Source of the DNA: Bacteroidaceae bacterium
Lineage (GTDB): Bacteria; Bacteroidota; Bacteroidia; Bacteroidales; Bacteroidaceae
Reading direction: 5' to 3'
NCBI GenBank assembly: GCA_017965425.1
Contig: JAGCPY010000067.1
Location: forward strand, 186,001-250,000
Length of the DNA stretch: 64,000 nucleotides
Shown: in pieces, positions 37,143 through 46,011 of the stretch
How the letters are laid out: every line of letters starts with the position of its first letter
Numbering within the stretch: position 1 is the first letter of the stretch
Translations under genes and position numbers: made by a program
Notes under the pieces: generated by a model
The model's input: the letters and a program-made list of their open reading frames with translations, nothing else
Databases searched by the model: none
Told to the model about the DNA's origin: nothing

Positions 37143-40061
37143 TTATGGCATCCAATCGTCATCACTCTCTTCTTCCACAGCCTCCTCCACGCTATTATCA
37201 TCTGTATCATCGGCTTTTTCACCACCTTCTGGAACGTCGTCGATATCGGTGGGGAAGTTATCAGTCGGCTCATCGAGAATAAGTTCCTCTGGCACGTCAA
37301 GCGGAGATAGTTCTGCATCGAAGAATTCAGCGTATTCATCGTAGCTATATCGGACACCCAGCAGTTTGAGATTAGCCTCACTAATAAGAATGGAGCGAAT
37401 ACCTTTCAGGCGTTCACGCATGTGAGCGTCTGCATAAAGCTGTTGCGCGTATGCGTGAACTTCATCGTATGATTGGAATCCTGTGACACGCAATTGTGTA
37501 ATAAGGCCGGCTGGCACGATTTCTATATCAAAGTTGCGTGCCATGAAGGAAGTGAAATTGTAGCGTGCCATTTCAAAGAGCAACTGATCTTCGTCCAGTT
37601 CTCCTGTCGGGTATGCCAGCACAAAGACGTATGGCACAAGTGGGTCGGCAACCAATGTATCTGACACCTGAGTACTATCGCCCTCAGCAGCAAAAGCATG
37701 ACGACTCCAAATGTTGCTGGCATCCCATTGGTCGGAATCTAAAAGGCGGCCTTCCTGCACACCTTTTACGATGGATTGGGCCATTTCTGCAATTTCGTCT
37801 TTGCTGAATTTCTCTGCCACTAGCTTCATTTCGACGAGGAAAGAGTCACGTTCGCCTCGATAAAGTTGCGACATTGCATGAATGAAAAGAAACTTACCAC
37901 GATGAGCGCCATCTGAAAAATCTTCGGTACTCTGACGGAAGAACTCATCCACCTGCCAATAAGCCGTGTCTTTATATGCGTTGTACGCCTGAGCGTAAAG
38001 AGTATCTTCCAAATGCTTTCCAAAGGTTGCCAATTCCACAAAGCGCGGATTGGTAACGGTTTTCGTGTAATCACTTTCAGGAAAACTATCACGAAGAACT
38101 TGCATGAATTCGCCCATTTCATCGGCATTATCATCACGCATAGCCAAAAGGAAAAGATGGTAATAGACATCATCCATCTTATCAAAATCAGGGAATTGAG
38201 AGCGTAGGCGGTCAAGGGTCTTACGCGCAAGACGAAAGTTCTCAATCTTTTCCATCTCAAGAATTCCACCATTGTAGAGGCCGTCACGAATGAGCAGATT
38301 GGACGCTTCGACCTGCTCTTCCGTGAAAGGAATTTGCTTTAGGTAGAACTCCCGATGATGTGGGTCATTTTCGAGAGAGTCCTTGAGCCGCTGCTCTTCT
38401 TCACTGAGTTCTTCATTTTCGCCCATTCCATCACCTATATTGGCCAAACTATCTTCAGCGGCATAGTCACCATCTCCTCCCTCCGTGTCAGGTCGAGCCT
38501 TATTGCTGCGTCGCCAATTGTCTTCGTTGGCTCGCTGACCCCATTTCTTTTGGAAATCCTGCTTACCTTGATTGACAGTCATAGGGTTGTAGAAATAGAA
38601 CATGGTTTGCTTCTGTCCACGGTTGGCTCCTGCTCCTTGTTGAGCATTTCGGTTAGCCGTCTGTTGTTGAGCGGTTGCTCTGTTGTTGGCCAATTCTTGC
38701 GCATCTTCACGTTTGGCCTGTTCCTTTTCTTTCTTCTTAAGCTCTTCTATGACGCGGTCGATGGCAGCAAGATAATCTTTTTCTGGCAGTTTGGCCAATG
38801 CCTGCAGACTATCTTGCAGTTTCACTGCGGAAAGATGAGGCTCAAGTTCTGTCAAAGCTTTGCTTCTACGTTGTGTTTCGTCAAAACGTTCATTTTCCTT
38901 GTCCATGATGCTGACGAGCTGATTATAGCAGTCTGTAGCATCGATATAGTTCTCCATTGCCCAGTAAAGCTGACCCAAGTGTTCCAAGACAACTGCTTTA
39001 GCGAAACCGTTTTGAGTGCTTTCCTCGATGCCTTTTTTCCAGGCATAAATCGTATGCAGGGTATCTCGACTAGCAAGATGTATGTTGCCGATAGCATAGT
39101 AGATTCTGTCAAGATAGCTGGCGTTGTTGGGATTTTTGGCCATTCGATGCAACTTGCGCACCATCGCCTTACCCTGCCCTTCAGCCATGACTTCGGTTTG
39201 CATGATGCGTGCGTTGAAGGCCAGCTCGTAAGGAGGATTCAGACGAATGCATTTCTTCAAAGCCTTATAGGCAGAACGGTTATCACCTGTTTGCTGGTAA
39301 AGCTGCCCCAACAAATAATAGAGACGTGCCCGCTGTAGTTTTCCCTTTGTTTTTGGGACGATGTTTTTCAGAGGGGCAATGGCTTCTGAATATTGTTGGG
39401 TTGCCATTAGGTAGGCGGCTTGGGTCGCTTCCATTTCTCGCAAGCCTTGTGGAGGAATGCTGTCACGCCGCATCTTCGAAAGGACATCCTCAGCATCGTA
39501 TGGCCAATCAAGCAGCACATAGCACCGTGCCAACTTTGCACGTGCCACGCTGGCCACTTCCGGCTGATTGGCATAAAGTCGCAATATATAATTATAACTC
39601 GAAGCCGCTTCTATGAATTCACCTTGACGAAACTGTGCATCGGCAAACATCATCCATGCCTTTTTCAAATAAGGATTGAACTCATGACGTGCAAAGTAGG
39701 CTTTCTGCTTCGGTGTCATGCGCCCGCTTGGTTTCTTGGGTTTGCGCTTGATGCTGTGACGTTTGATAGCTTTCTCACATTTCTCAATGGCTGTTGCAAA
39801 ATTGCTCTTACCCATTGCGGCAGTTTTTTTACTGGCCACCACATACATAGGAAGCAGTTCGGTATAATTGTCAACGTGCCCCTTGTCTTGCGCCTCTACA
39901 CCTTGGTCAAATGCCTGACGTCCGTTATAAAGGGTATTGAAATGCGCTGTGGTTGCATGATAGAAGCGCGTACCCGCAGTGTTCTTGGAAGTTGAACACG
40001 AAAACAACAATCCCACTATTAGCAGGAAAAACATAAGATATATGGTACGCGCGCGAAACAT
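37143..40061 (-). CDS. porW: PorW/SprE-like T9SS lipoprotein with TPRs
   Basis: 972 aa. Lipobox LLFSC (Cys near residue 22) after a hydrophobic start. The N-terminal part carries tetratricopeptide repeats (e.g. ARLYYLLGQLYQQTGDNRSAYKALKKCIRL). A charged, coiled middle (about 430-560, KKKEKEQAKRE, Q/N-rich) and a C-terminal domain ending in an acidic tail (DDNSVEEAVEEESDDDW) follow. Length and layout match PorW/SprE, needed for type IX secretion and, in flavobacteria, gliding. It precedes porX directly. Assignment is by architecture and neighbours. Confidence 0.85.
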   Translation of the reverse strand: MFRARTIYLMFFLLIVGLLFSCSTSKNTAGTRFYHATTAHFNTLYNGRQAFDQGVEAQDKGHVDNYTELLPMYVVASKKTAAMGKSNFATAIEKCEKAIKRHSIKRKPKKPSGRMTPKQKAYFARHEFNPYLKKAWMMFADAQFRQGEFIEAASSYNYILRLYANQPEVASVARAKLARCYVLLDWPYDAEDVLSKMRRDSIPPQGLREMEATQAAYLMATQQYSEAIAPLKNIVPKTKGKLQRARLYYLLGQLYQQTGDNRSAYKALKKCIRLNPPYELAFNARIMQTEVMAEGQGKAMVRKLHRMAKNPNNASYLDRIYYAIGNIHLASRDTLHTIYAWKKGIEESTQNGFAKAVVLEHLGQLYWAMENYIDATDCYNQLVSIMDKENERFDETQRRSKALTELEPHLSAVKLQDSLQALAKLPEKDYLAAIDRVIEELKKKEKEQAKREDAQELANNRATAQQQTANRNAQQGAGANRGQKQTMFYFYNPMTVNQGKQDFQKKWGQRANEDNWRRSNKARPDTEGGDGDYAAEDSLANIGDGMGENEELSEEEQRLKDSLENDPHHREFYLKQIPFTEEQVEASNLLIRDGLYNGGILEMEKIENFRLARKTLDRLRSQFPDFDKMDDVYYHLFLLAMRDDNADEMGEFMQVLRDSFPESDYTKTVTNPRFVELATFGKHLEDTLYAQAYNAYKDTAYWQVDEFFRQSTEDFSDGAHRGKFLFIHAMSQLYRGERDSFLVEMKLVAEKFSKDEIAEMAQSIVKGVQEGRLLDSDQWDASNIWSRHAFAAEGDSTQVSDTLVADPLVPYVFVLAYPTGELDEDQLLFEMARYNFTSFMARNFDIEIVPAGLITQLRVTGFQSYDEVHAYAQQLYADAHMRERLKGIRSILISEANLKLLGVRYSYDEYAEFFDAELSPLDVPEELILDEPTDNFPTDIDDVPEGGEKADDTDDNSVEEAVEEESDDDWMP

Positions 40062-40133
40062 TCTATCCTATATAACGTATTCACAAACGATTTATTGCCG
40101 ACGAACAGGCAAAAAAGAATGTCTTTTTCTTAT

Positions 40134-40448
40134 TCAGGAAGTACCATAGCGCTGTTCACTGACAATGAGCAAGGCTTCCTCCCTTACGTTTATAGGCAGC
40201 TCCACTTCTCGCTGTTGCAAGCTACGCATCCAATCGGAAACCTCATAGGGGAACATGGTGAACAACACTTCGCGGAATTCCTCTTCCTCTTCAGGCGTAT
40301 AATCATCTGCCATTCGGCCTCTAAAACGGTCGAGCTCCTCATCATCAAAATACTCGATGAAATCGCCTTTTTTCGCCATTAGCAATTCCTTTTCGCATAC
40401 GGCATGTTGGCCGCAACAAATGAATGAATCTGATTTGTTCAAGTTCAT
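40134..40448 (-). CDS. Conserved hypothetical protein, 104 aa
   Basis: A short acidic protein beginning MNLNKSDSFICCGQHAVCEK, with three Cys in the first 20 residues (CC and C) and the segment IEYFDDEELDRFRG. The rest is helical with no recognised domain. It starts two bases after aroA stops, so it is cotranscribed and probably coupled. Similar small proteins beside aroA are familiar from Bacteroides genomes, but I know no function. The cysteine cluster could bind metal; that is inference. Confidence 0.75.
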   Translation of the reverse strand: MNLNKSDSFICCGQHAVCEKELLMAKKGDFIEYFDDEELDRFRGRMADDYTPEEEEEFREVLFTMFPYEVSDWMRSLQQREVELPINVREEALLIVSEQRYGTS

Positions 40449-40450
40449 GG

Positions 40451-41782
40451 TTAGGCTTCTGAAATTTGGCTAGTGATGTCGAACCCAGCTCGTTGCAAAT
40501 CATCCCAGTAATGAGGATATGACTTAGACACGACTTCGGGATTGTTTATGTCAATTTGCCCTATGACAAGAGCAGCGGGCGCAAAGGCCATTGCCATGCG
40601 GTGGTCATCATAAGTGTCAATCACTACGGCTTCAACCGGATGCAGATAAGGGACTTCCCCTAGTTCCTGCTCCCCAGGTCCTGCCCAAGATATAACGCTG
40701 TCGCCCTCTACTTCTATCTGCACACCCAACTTGCGCAACTCCTTTTGCAAGGCAGCAATACGATCAGTCTCTTTGATGCGCAAGCTCTGCAATCCAGAAA
40801 AATGGAAAGGTATCCCCAACAAGGAACATGTGACGACAAGTGTTTGTGCCAAATCAGGGATGTTTGTAAAGTCACATACAAGTCGTTTCGCCATGCGTCC
40901 GCGACGAAATAACAAGACGTGCGTTGAATCTTGTCCTGAATAGAAAAAAGTTTGGACAGAAAGTTGTTTGAACAATTCGGCCACCATTTTGTCGCCTTGG
41001 ATACTTTTTTTAAATAGACCTTGAAGCGAAAGGGTTTCCATCTTGTTTTGACTCAGGATTTCTATCTCATACCAATAGGAAGCCGCACTCCAATCTGATT
41101 CAATGACATAAGGCGTTGGCCGGTACGGATGACCAGGACTCACTGCAATCGTGCGTGGCCCCTTCCATTTTACTTCGGCTCCATGTTCACGCATCATGGC
41201 TATTGTCATGTTGATGTAGGGGCGACTTACAATGTCACCTTTCAAATGCAAGACAAGTCCTTCTTCCAACAAAGGAGCCACCATCAGAAGCGCTGAAATA
41301 TATTGCGAACTGACACTGCCAGACAAAGTCAAATCGCCACCGTGCAACTGAACGCCAGTAATGCGCAGTGGAGGATAACCTTCTTCACCAACATATTTAA
41401 TCTGAGCACCTAACGTGCGAAGAGCTTCCACAAGTATGCCAATAGGACGATGCTGCATTCGCTCGCTGCCTGTTAGAACGCGTGTTCCCAGATCTGGATT
41501 AGCACTCAAATAGGCTGTTAGAAATCGCATAGCCGTACCCGCAGCCTTGATATTGACGGTCGGAAGCAACTGCCCCATTTTACCTTCACGGCGTTCACAG
41601 TCCAGCAGGAAGAACGTTGCAAGCATAACAGAAGTGTCGTCACAATCCGAGATATTAGCCAGCAGACCTATCGGTGAACCGCTAAGGGCATTGAGTACTA
41701 TTGCACGATTGCTGATACTCTTGCTGGCAGGCAAAGTCACGTTAGCTGACAAATTGCGAGGCTTAATGACGCGATATTTCAT
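40451..41782 (-). CDS. aroA: 3-phosphoshikimate 1-carboxyvinyltransferase (EPSP synthase)
   Basis: 443 aa from ATG 41782; the longer frame to 41827 crosses the promoter. It catalyses the sixth shikimate step toward aromatic amino acids. Substrate motifs are visible: LPASKSISNRAIVLNALS at residue 16, GTAMRFLTAYL, the SSQYISALLM segment, the C-terminal KETDRIAALQKEL and DDHRMAMAFAPA. Internal spacing is somewhat divergent, as in other Bacteroidales. Leads the run to porW, porX and tsaE. Confidence 0.93.
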   Translation of the reverse strand: MKYRVIKPRNLSANVTLPASKSISNRAIVLNALSGSPIGLLANISDCDDTSVMLATFFLLDCERREGKMGQLLPTVNIKAAGTAMRFLTAYLSANPDLGTRVLTGSERMQHRPIGILVEALRTLGAQIKYVGEEGYPPLRITGVQLHGGDLTLSGSVSSQYISALLMVAPLLEEGLVLHLKGDIVSRPYINMTIAMMREHGAEVKWKGPRTIAVSPGHPYRPTPYVIESDWSAASYWYEIEILSQNKMETLSLQGLFKKSIQGDKMVAELFKQLSVQTFFYSGQDSTHVLLFRRGRMAKRLVCDFTNIPDLAQTLVVTCSLLGIPFHFSGLQSLRIKETDRIAALQKELRKLGVQIEVEGDSVISWAGPGEQELGEVPYLHPVEAVVIDTYDDHRMAMAFAPAALVIGQIDINNPEVVSKSYPHYWDDLQRAGFDITSQISEA

Positions 41783-41814
41783 ACGACAAACAGATTTTAA
41801 GTGGAAAATCGGCA

Positions 41815-41845
41815 CAAAAGTAGTCAAAAGTTTGCACGTATCAAA
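41815..41845 (-). promoter_or_regulatory. Promoter of aroA-porW-porX run
   Basis: On the minus strand TTTG (41845-41842), 19 bases, TACTTTTG (41822-41815): exact Bacteroidetes consensus, 33 bases before the aroA ATG. Confidence 0.8.
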
Positions 41846-41911
41846 AAAAACGCCTACCTTTGCACCCGCAAAACGAAAAAGAACTTATTCTTTCACGTTT
41901 GCGACCAAGTT

Positions 41912-41986
41912 CGGGATGTAGCTCAGTCCGGTTAGAGTACGCGTCTGGGGGGCGTGGGGTCGCTAGTTCGAATCTAGTCATCCCGA
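41912..41986 (+). tRNA. tRNA-Pro (anticodon GGG)
   Basis: Acceptor CGGGATG pairs with CATCCCG, D-arm GCTCAGTCCGGTTAGAGT, anticodon loop CTGGGGG (GGG) and T-arm AGTTCGAATCT. The C1-G72 pair and discriminator A are typical for bacterial tRNA-Pro. CCA is not encoded (ACA follows). Confidence 0.94.
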
Positions 41987-41990
41987 CATC

Positions 41991-42029
41991 AAATAGGAGG
42001 AAAACAAAATAGTTTTCTTCCTATTTTTT
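41991..42029 (+). terminator. Terminator after tRNA-Pro
   Basis: AATAGGAGGAAAAC (from 41992) pairs with GTTTTCTTCCTATT (to 42025) with one G-U, loop AAAATA, followed by TTTT. A classic intrinsic terminator five bases after the tRNA. Confidence 0.85.
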
Positions 42030-42143
42030 GTTTACAACCTCTCATACCACCATACATGGGGTCAGCGGCTCACGCCACTATTCATCGGAACGACTGAAAA
42101 TACAGAAATATTTGAACTTGAATGAAATAAATAAAGATATGTT

Positions 42144-42174
42144 TTTGCCATCTAACACTTTTATGTTACCTTTG
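42144..42174 (+). promoter_or_regulatory. Promoter of the thioesterase gene
   Basis: TTTG at 42144-42147, 19 bases, TACCTTTG at 42167-42174; exact Bacteroidetes consensus. Confidence 0.8.
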
Positions 42175-42221
42175 CGCCAGATTTAGAAGATTGCAGACAA
42201 CTTGAACGTTCTCTCTTTTTT

Positions 42222-42722
42222 ATGATTAGCAAACGGATGAAGAAGATTATCAACCCCTGGCTGAACCATCCAGAATACAACTGTTTTGGCTGTTGCCCCG
42301 AGAATCCCATTGGGTTACACTTGAAGTTTTATGAGGACGGTGATTATATCGTAAGCAAGTGGCATCCCGAAAAGAACTATCAAGGATGGGTAAACACCAT
42401 GCATGGAGGCATTCTTAGTACGCTGATTGATGAAGTATGCGGATGGGTTGTCACTCGAAAACTACAAACGAGCGGCTACACTGTTCAGCTGGATGTGAAG
42501 TTCCGCAAGGCCATTTCGACGACAGAGCCCGAACTGACCATCAAGGCAAGAGTCGAGAGACAAGTGAGGAATCTTGCTTATATTAGTGCGGAAATAACCA
42601 ACAGCAAAGGTGAAGTCTGTAACGAGGGTGAGGCCATTTACTTCCTAATGAACCAAGAAAAGGCCAAGGAAATGGGATTCCTTCATTGTGAGGTTGAGGA
42701 TGAACAGCCATCAGACATGTGA
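42222..42722 (+). CDS. PaaI-type hotdog thioesterase
   Basis: 166 aa. The fold signature is NTMHGGILSTLIDEVCGW near residue 60-78, the hotdog helix with the HGG motif, and the conserved beta strands after it (YTVQLDVKFRKAI). Two Cys pairs near the start (CFGCCPENPIGL) are typical of this branch. Such enzymes cleave acyl-CoA thioesters; substrate unknown. Alternative start ATG 42237. Single gene with its own promoter. Confidence 0.85.
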   Translation: MISKRMKKIINPWLNHPEYNCFGCCPENPIGLHLKFYEDGDYIVSKWHPEKNYQGWVNTMHGGILSTLIDEVCGWVVTRKLQTSGYTVQLDVKFRKAISTTEPELTIKARVERQVRNLAYISAEITNSKGEVCNEGEAIYFLMNQEKAKEMGFLHCEVEDEQPSDM

Positions 42723-42756
42723 CTTGAGGTCAAACTAATGCAGATGCACGGGCTTC

Positions 42757-43260
42757 TTACTTATCAAAAAAGCATCGTCTGAACTCGCTCTCGAAGTTAG
42801 GGGTCAAGATGCCCTTGCCCATCGCATCGCGAACCTCCTGCATTGTCCAGAAACGTCCACCGTCCAGCTCCTCCGCCGAGGGATGTATCTCGCCATCGTA
42901 GGTCGTCCAATGCACATACACAAATTCCCTCTCACGTTCACTTTCAAACACATACTTGTCGATGCACTCGGCCATGAAGTCCGTGATGCCCAGCTCTTCA
43001 CGCACTTCCCGCCGCAAAGCCTCTTCGGGAGTTTCGCCGTCATCGATATGTCCGCCGACGGCAGTGTCCCACTTCCCCGGCTGTATGTCTTTCCATGTCG
43101 GTCGGCGCTGTAGATATATGTCACCTTTGGCGTTGAACAAATGCAGGTGAACCACGGGGTGCAGCAGTTTTGACCCGCCGTGGCACTCTCCACGTGTGGC
43201 CGATCCGATTTTCCGCCCGACTTCATCGACAATGGGGAATCTCTCTTGCTGATTATCCAT
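42757..43260 (-). CDS. NUDIX hydrolase
   Basis: 167 aa. The Nudix box is GHIDDGETPEEALRREVREELGI (positions about 70-92), intact. Sequence around it (HPVVHLHLFNAKGDIYLQRR) resembles the isopentenyl-diphosphate isomerase-like/YfcD group, which may hydrolyse a nucleoside diphosphate linked compound. It starts six bases after the YhcH-like gene ends, so the two are cotranscribed. Confidence 0.9.
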   Translation of the reverse strand: MDNQQERFPIVDEVGRKIGSATRGECHGGSKLLHPVVHLHLFNAKGDIYLQRRPTWKDIQPGKWDTAVGGHIDDGETPEEALRREVREELGITDFMAECIDKYVFESEREREFVYVHWTTYDGEIHPSAEELDGGRFWTMQEVRDAMGKGILTPNFESEFRRCFFDK

Positions 43261-43266
43261 GCCCTC

Positions 43267-43899
43267 CTACAGCTTATAATCGACTTTGATGACCAGCACG
43301 CGCAGCCTTTGGCTTGCGGCTGTCGTCTTCACCTTTGCCACGTGCCAGTCGCATGGGAACATAATATTAAAGGTACCGGGGATGGAGGTGAATTGTTCCA
43401 GACGGTCGTACTCGAAAGCATACTCCAGGCGGTCAGGCTTGTAGTCGGCAAGAGGGGTGGAGGTCTCGTGGTCAAGGCGGCAGAATCCCTCGGTGCCGCT
43501 GACTACATACATGAAGTCAATCTTCTGGTAGTGGCTCTCGCTTCCCTTGCCCTTGCGCAGGTCATCCTGCGAACACCAGTTGTCGCCGTCCTCCACGCTG
43601 ACAGTAAGCGTAGTGCCGGGGATGGGAGTGCGCCCTGCAGGAATCGCCAGCAAGTCCGTTTGCTGTAACCACTGGAACAACGCCTGCCACTGTCCAGGAT
43701 TGCGGTGGTACTGGATATAGAACTCCGTGAGGTTCACCGTGGGTGCGGGCGAAGCTTTCGTAAAGCCGTTGCGCCAAGCCCCTTTCTTCACCCATTTCTG
43801 GGCGAGTCGGGTCAGTTCCTTGGGGTACACGTTGGTGTAAGTCTGTGCGCTGGCCACCATCGATGCGAGGATGGCAAACAAAGTTATTACTTTTTTCAT
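43267..43899 (-). CDS. YhcH/YjgK/YiaL family protein, exported
   Basis: 210 aa with a signal peptide (MKKVITLFAILASMVASAQ). The body matches the YhcH/YjgK/YiaL (DUF386) cupin-like family, known as the beta-subunit type protein of beta-galactosidase operons and of sialic acid metabolism; conserved features include HYQKIDFMYVVSGTE and FNIMFPCDWHVAK with likely metal-binding His. Export is unusual for relatives in proteobacteria but occurs in Bacteroidetes. It lies in an operon with the NUDIX gene. Confidence 0.85.
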   Translation of the reverse strand: MKKVITLFAILASMVASAQTYTNVYPKELTRLAQKWVKKGAWRNGFTKASPAPTVNLTEFYIQYHRNPGQWQALFQWLQQTDLLAIPAGRTPIPGTTLTVSVEDGDNWCSQDDLRKGKGSESHYQKIDFMYVVSGTEGFCRLDHETSTPLADYKPDRLEYAFEYDRLEQFTSIPGTFNIMFPCDWHVAKVKTTAASQRLRVLVIKVDYKL

Positions 43900-44006
43900 T
43901 GCTGAGGTTGTTGTGATTTGTAGTTTTCTTTTGCGGTGTAAAATTACAAAAAGATTCTGAGATGGATGGCATGAAAGGACAGAAATCGTGAATGATGGGG
44001 TTTAAT

Positions 44007-44155
44007 AACACGTGAGTTCGGTATAAGAATTATGCTTAAAAATTGTTAGGGATCAAGCTATTTTGCCCTTTTGTGCCTGCAAACCAATAAGTTAAATAGC
44101 ACTTGAGTTCGGCATAAGGCTTATTGTATAATCTTTACGCCGAACTCACGTTGTG
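44007..44155. repeat. MITE-like repeat with 27-bp inverted ends
   Basis: Left end AACACGTGAGTTCGGTATAA (44007 on) and right end ...TTACGCCGAACTCACGTTGTG (to 44155) are inverted copies over about 27 bases with few mismatches; a third, direct copy (TTGAGTTCGGCATAAGG) lies at 44103-44119. There is no reading frame of note. It fills the gap between the YhcH and NlpC genes. Size and ends suggest a miniature inverted-repeat element; no clear target duplication was found. Confidence 0.6.
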
Positions 44156-44195
44156 TCTTGCTAATTAGCCACCAAAAAGATAAGCAAGACTTTAA

Positions 44196-44828
44196 TTACT
44201 CAAAAAAAGGTGTGGTTTCTGTGCCGATGATGCGGCGTCCGCTGATGTATTGTTGTTCCCAGTAGTCCGTATCGGGGTATTTGTCGATGCGTACGCCTTG
44301 TGATGTGCTGGAGTGGATGAATTCAAAGGTGCCTGCTTCAGTATCGACGGACGTGACAATGCCCACATGATTGACGGTTTGTCTCTTGCGACCACCTCGC
44401 CCGAAGAAGACCAAGTCACCTGGCAGTAGTTCACGAACACAACTAATGACTTCGCCTTGTGTGCTTTGTTCGCGAGATGAACGTTTGAGCTTGATGCCCA
44501 TCTTGTCGAAGACATAGCTTGTAAAACCGGAACAGTCAAATGCCGAGGGTCCGGAGCTGCCTGGACAATAGCGAGAACCTATCAGCCGTTTAGCTGTATG
44601 AATGAGGTCGTGCGCGATGGTGGCGGCGAAGTTGGCAGTAGCCGCTGCAATCGCATTCATGCTGGATGGATTAGAAGGGGAAAGAATGGATTGCAAGCTT
44701 CTTTGGATGGTTGCCTGACAAGCTATTGGATCAGGCTCCGTCATTCGCACACGGTGGCGGTGAGTGGGTGTGTTAGCGAAGGTGACAGTGCTCAGGAAAA
44801 GCAGTATGGTAAAGAGTTTCTTGCTCAT
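44196..44828 (-). CDS. NlpC/P60 peptidase (C40)
   Basis: 210 aa with signal peptide (MSKKLFTILLFLSTVTFA). The NlpC/P60 domain covers about 85-205: catalytic Cys in SAFDCSGFTSYVF (near residue 110), His in VNHVGIVTSV (near 165), and the third residue in FIHSSTSQGVRI (His). These enzymes cut D-gamma-glutamyl-meso-diaminopimelate bonds in peptidoglycan. A -7 box (TACCTTTG, 44890-44883) precedes the gene. The IS1595-type element is inserted 104 bases upstream of the start. Confidence 0.92.
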   Translation of the reverse strand: MSKKLFTILLFLSTVTFANTPTHRHRVRMTEPDPIACQATIQRSLQSILSPSNPSSMNAIAAATANFAATIAHDLIHTAKRLIGSRYCPGSSGPSAFDCSGFTSYVFDKMGIKLKRSSREQSTQGEVISCVRELLPGDLVFFGRGGRKRQTVNHVGIVTSVDTEAGTFEFIHSSTSQGVRIDKYPDTDYWEQQYISGRRIIGTETTPFFE

Positions 44829-45007
44829 TCTTTTTGGTCAGCGAACAGGCCCTCGCGGGCAAGTTTGTTCCGAAAATCGCTGCAAAGGTACGCAAAAAGC
44901 TGGAATTGTGGATGTAGGAGGTAATATTTTTTATGATTATCCGCAATAACACCCCTAAAATTTCATAAAGATAGACCTTCTTTTGTCATTGTTCCAGAAA
45001 TAATGTG

Positions 45008-45015
45008 TACCTTTG
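45008..45015 (+). promoter_or_regulatory. -7 box of passenger gene in IS element
   Basis: TACCTTTG inside the IS element, with TTTG at 44982-44985 at a rather long 22-base spacing. The passenger gene thus has its own promoter. Confidence 0.6.
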
Positions 45016-45075
45016 CGGCGAACTCAAATAGTTCAGTATGGGCGCGTGAGCGTCGTAACATCTTATTTAATGCAA

Positions 45076-45103
45076 GAAAGCAGGTCGTTTTGCACCTGCT
45101 TTC
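45076..45103 (+). promoter_or_regulatory. Perfect hairpin in the leader of the passenger gene
   Basis: GAAAGCAGGT (45076-45085) pairs perfectly with ACCTGCTTTC (45094-45103) around an 8-base loop. It lies between promoter and start codon. No T-run follows, so it is not a simple terminator; an attenuator or mRNA-stability role is inferred. Confidence 0.6.
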
Positions 45104-45123
45104 ATTTCAAAAAGCGATGTATT

Positions 45124-45723
45124 ATGATTATAAAACGTCCATCTTATTTATCAAAGTCAGACGAAGAAATCTTTGCAGAGGCAAGGAAATGGCTGACAGA
45201 TGTGCAGTCTGAGAATTATTCTCGGATTAGCGAGGATATGCTTCGGTTTGTCATAGAGGAAATGAACCTTGCCATTGCAGAGGCGCAAACAAGGAATAAC
45301 GAGGTGCGAGATAAGGCATTACAGCTAATCGCCTTGTTGTCGGCTGTATTGGTGGCTGTTGTCGCATCCATTATAAGTGACTCCACACAACGTGAACTGT
45401 TGTGGCCATACATTTTAATTCTGGGTTATCCTGTAGTGGCTTTAACCATTACCAATGTTGTTCAAAAGAGGAATATGTCAGCAGGGAGTGTTGCCAGTTC
45501 GATGCTCTCCGAAGCTGTCAGAAAGGATTTGTTACATTGTCGGGAGAAGGACAGGAATATGGCTTTTCTTGCTCTACAGATACCTCGAAAGGAAGCAGCC
45601 CGCAACATCCTTAATAGGGAGGTCGATAAACGTCAGGCTTATTTCAAGGGGGTTATGTGGTCATTCCTTATTGCCCTCATAGTCTATTCGGCATATTTCG
45701 TCTTTGAAATCATCTCGTCTTAA
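45124..45723 (+). CDS. Unrecognised membrane protein carried by IS1595-type element
   Basis: 199 aa from ATG 45124. The first 70 residues are helical and charged (SKSDEEIFAEARKWLTDV). Two membrane helices follow as a hairpin (about 75-97, LQLIALLSAVLVAVVASII; about 102-125, LLWPYILILGYPVVALTI), then a charged helical stretch and a third membrane helix at the C-terminus (about 174-195). The layout recalls small two-helix effector proteins such as the SLATT families of phage-defence systems, but similarity is only in topology. No function can be assigned. Its 3' end overlaps the convergent HTH gene by 14 bases. Confidence 0.65.
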   Translation: MIIKRPSYLSKSDEEIFAEARKWLTDVQSENYSRISEDMLRFVIEEMNLAIAEAQTRNNEVRDKALQLIALLSAVLVAVVASIISDSTQRELLWPYILILGYPVVALTITNVVQKRNMSAGSVASSMLSEAVRKDLLHCREKDRNMAFLALQIPRKEAARNILNREVDKRQAYFKGVMWSFLIALIVYSAYFVFEIISS

Positions 45724-46009
45724 CAGGGATATGTGTCGTACCTGGTGTCCAGTCTGGTTCCGGGACGACTGTGGAAGGTGGATTTTGCGAAGGCTCGGAT
45801 TCCACTAAGGAAAACGACTGCAAAGTATCGGCAAACGATTTAATGCCAGAGTCTATTCGTTTAATCGTATATGGGCTTGGTCTCTTTACATCATACACAT
45901 AATGTCGCATCTGCCCGGGGTTGATGCCACAAATGCGGGCAAGGGAACTGGAGGATATGCCGTATCGGCCCAATTCTCGCACAAGTTCTTTCAATGTTTT
46001 CTGTTCCAT
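45710..46009 (-). CDS. Small HTH protein in IS1595-type element
   Basis: 99 aa. A helix-turn-helix segment (about 18-50, SSSLARICGINPGQMRHYVY) resembles the C-terminal HTH of Bacteroidetes HicB-like antitoxins and XRE-type regulators; the rest (SQNPPSTVVPEPD) is disordered. It starts two bases after the transposase stop, so it is cotranscribed and could repress transposition or the passenger gene. Functional role is inference. Confidence 0.7.
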   Translation of the reverse strand: MEQKTLKELVRELGRYGISSSSLARICGINPGQMRHYVYDVKRPSPYTIKRIDSGIKSFADTLQSFSLVESEPSQNPPSTVVPEPDWTPGTTHIPVKTR

Positions 46010-46011
46010 GA

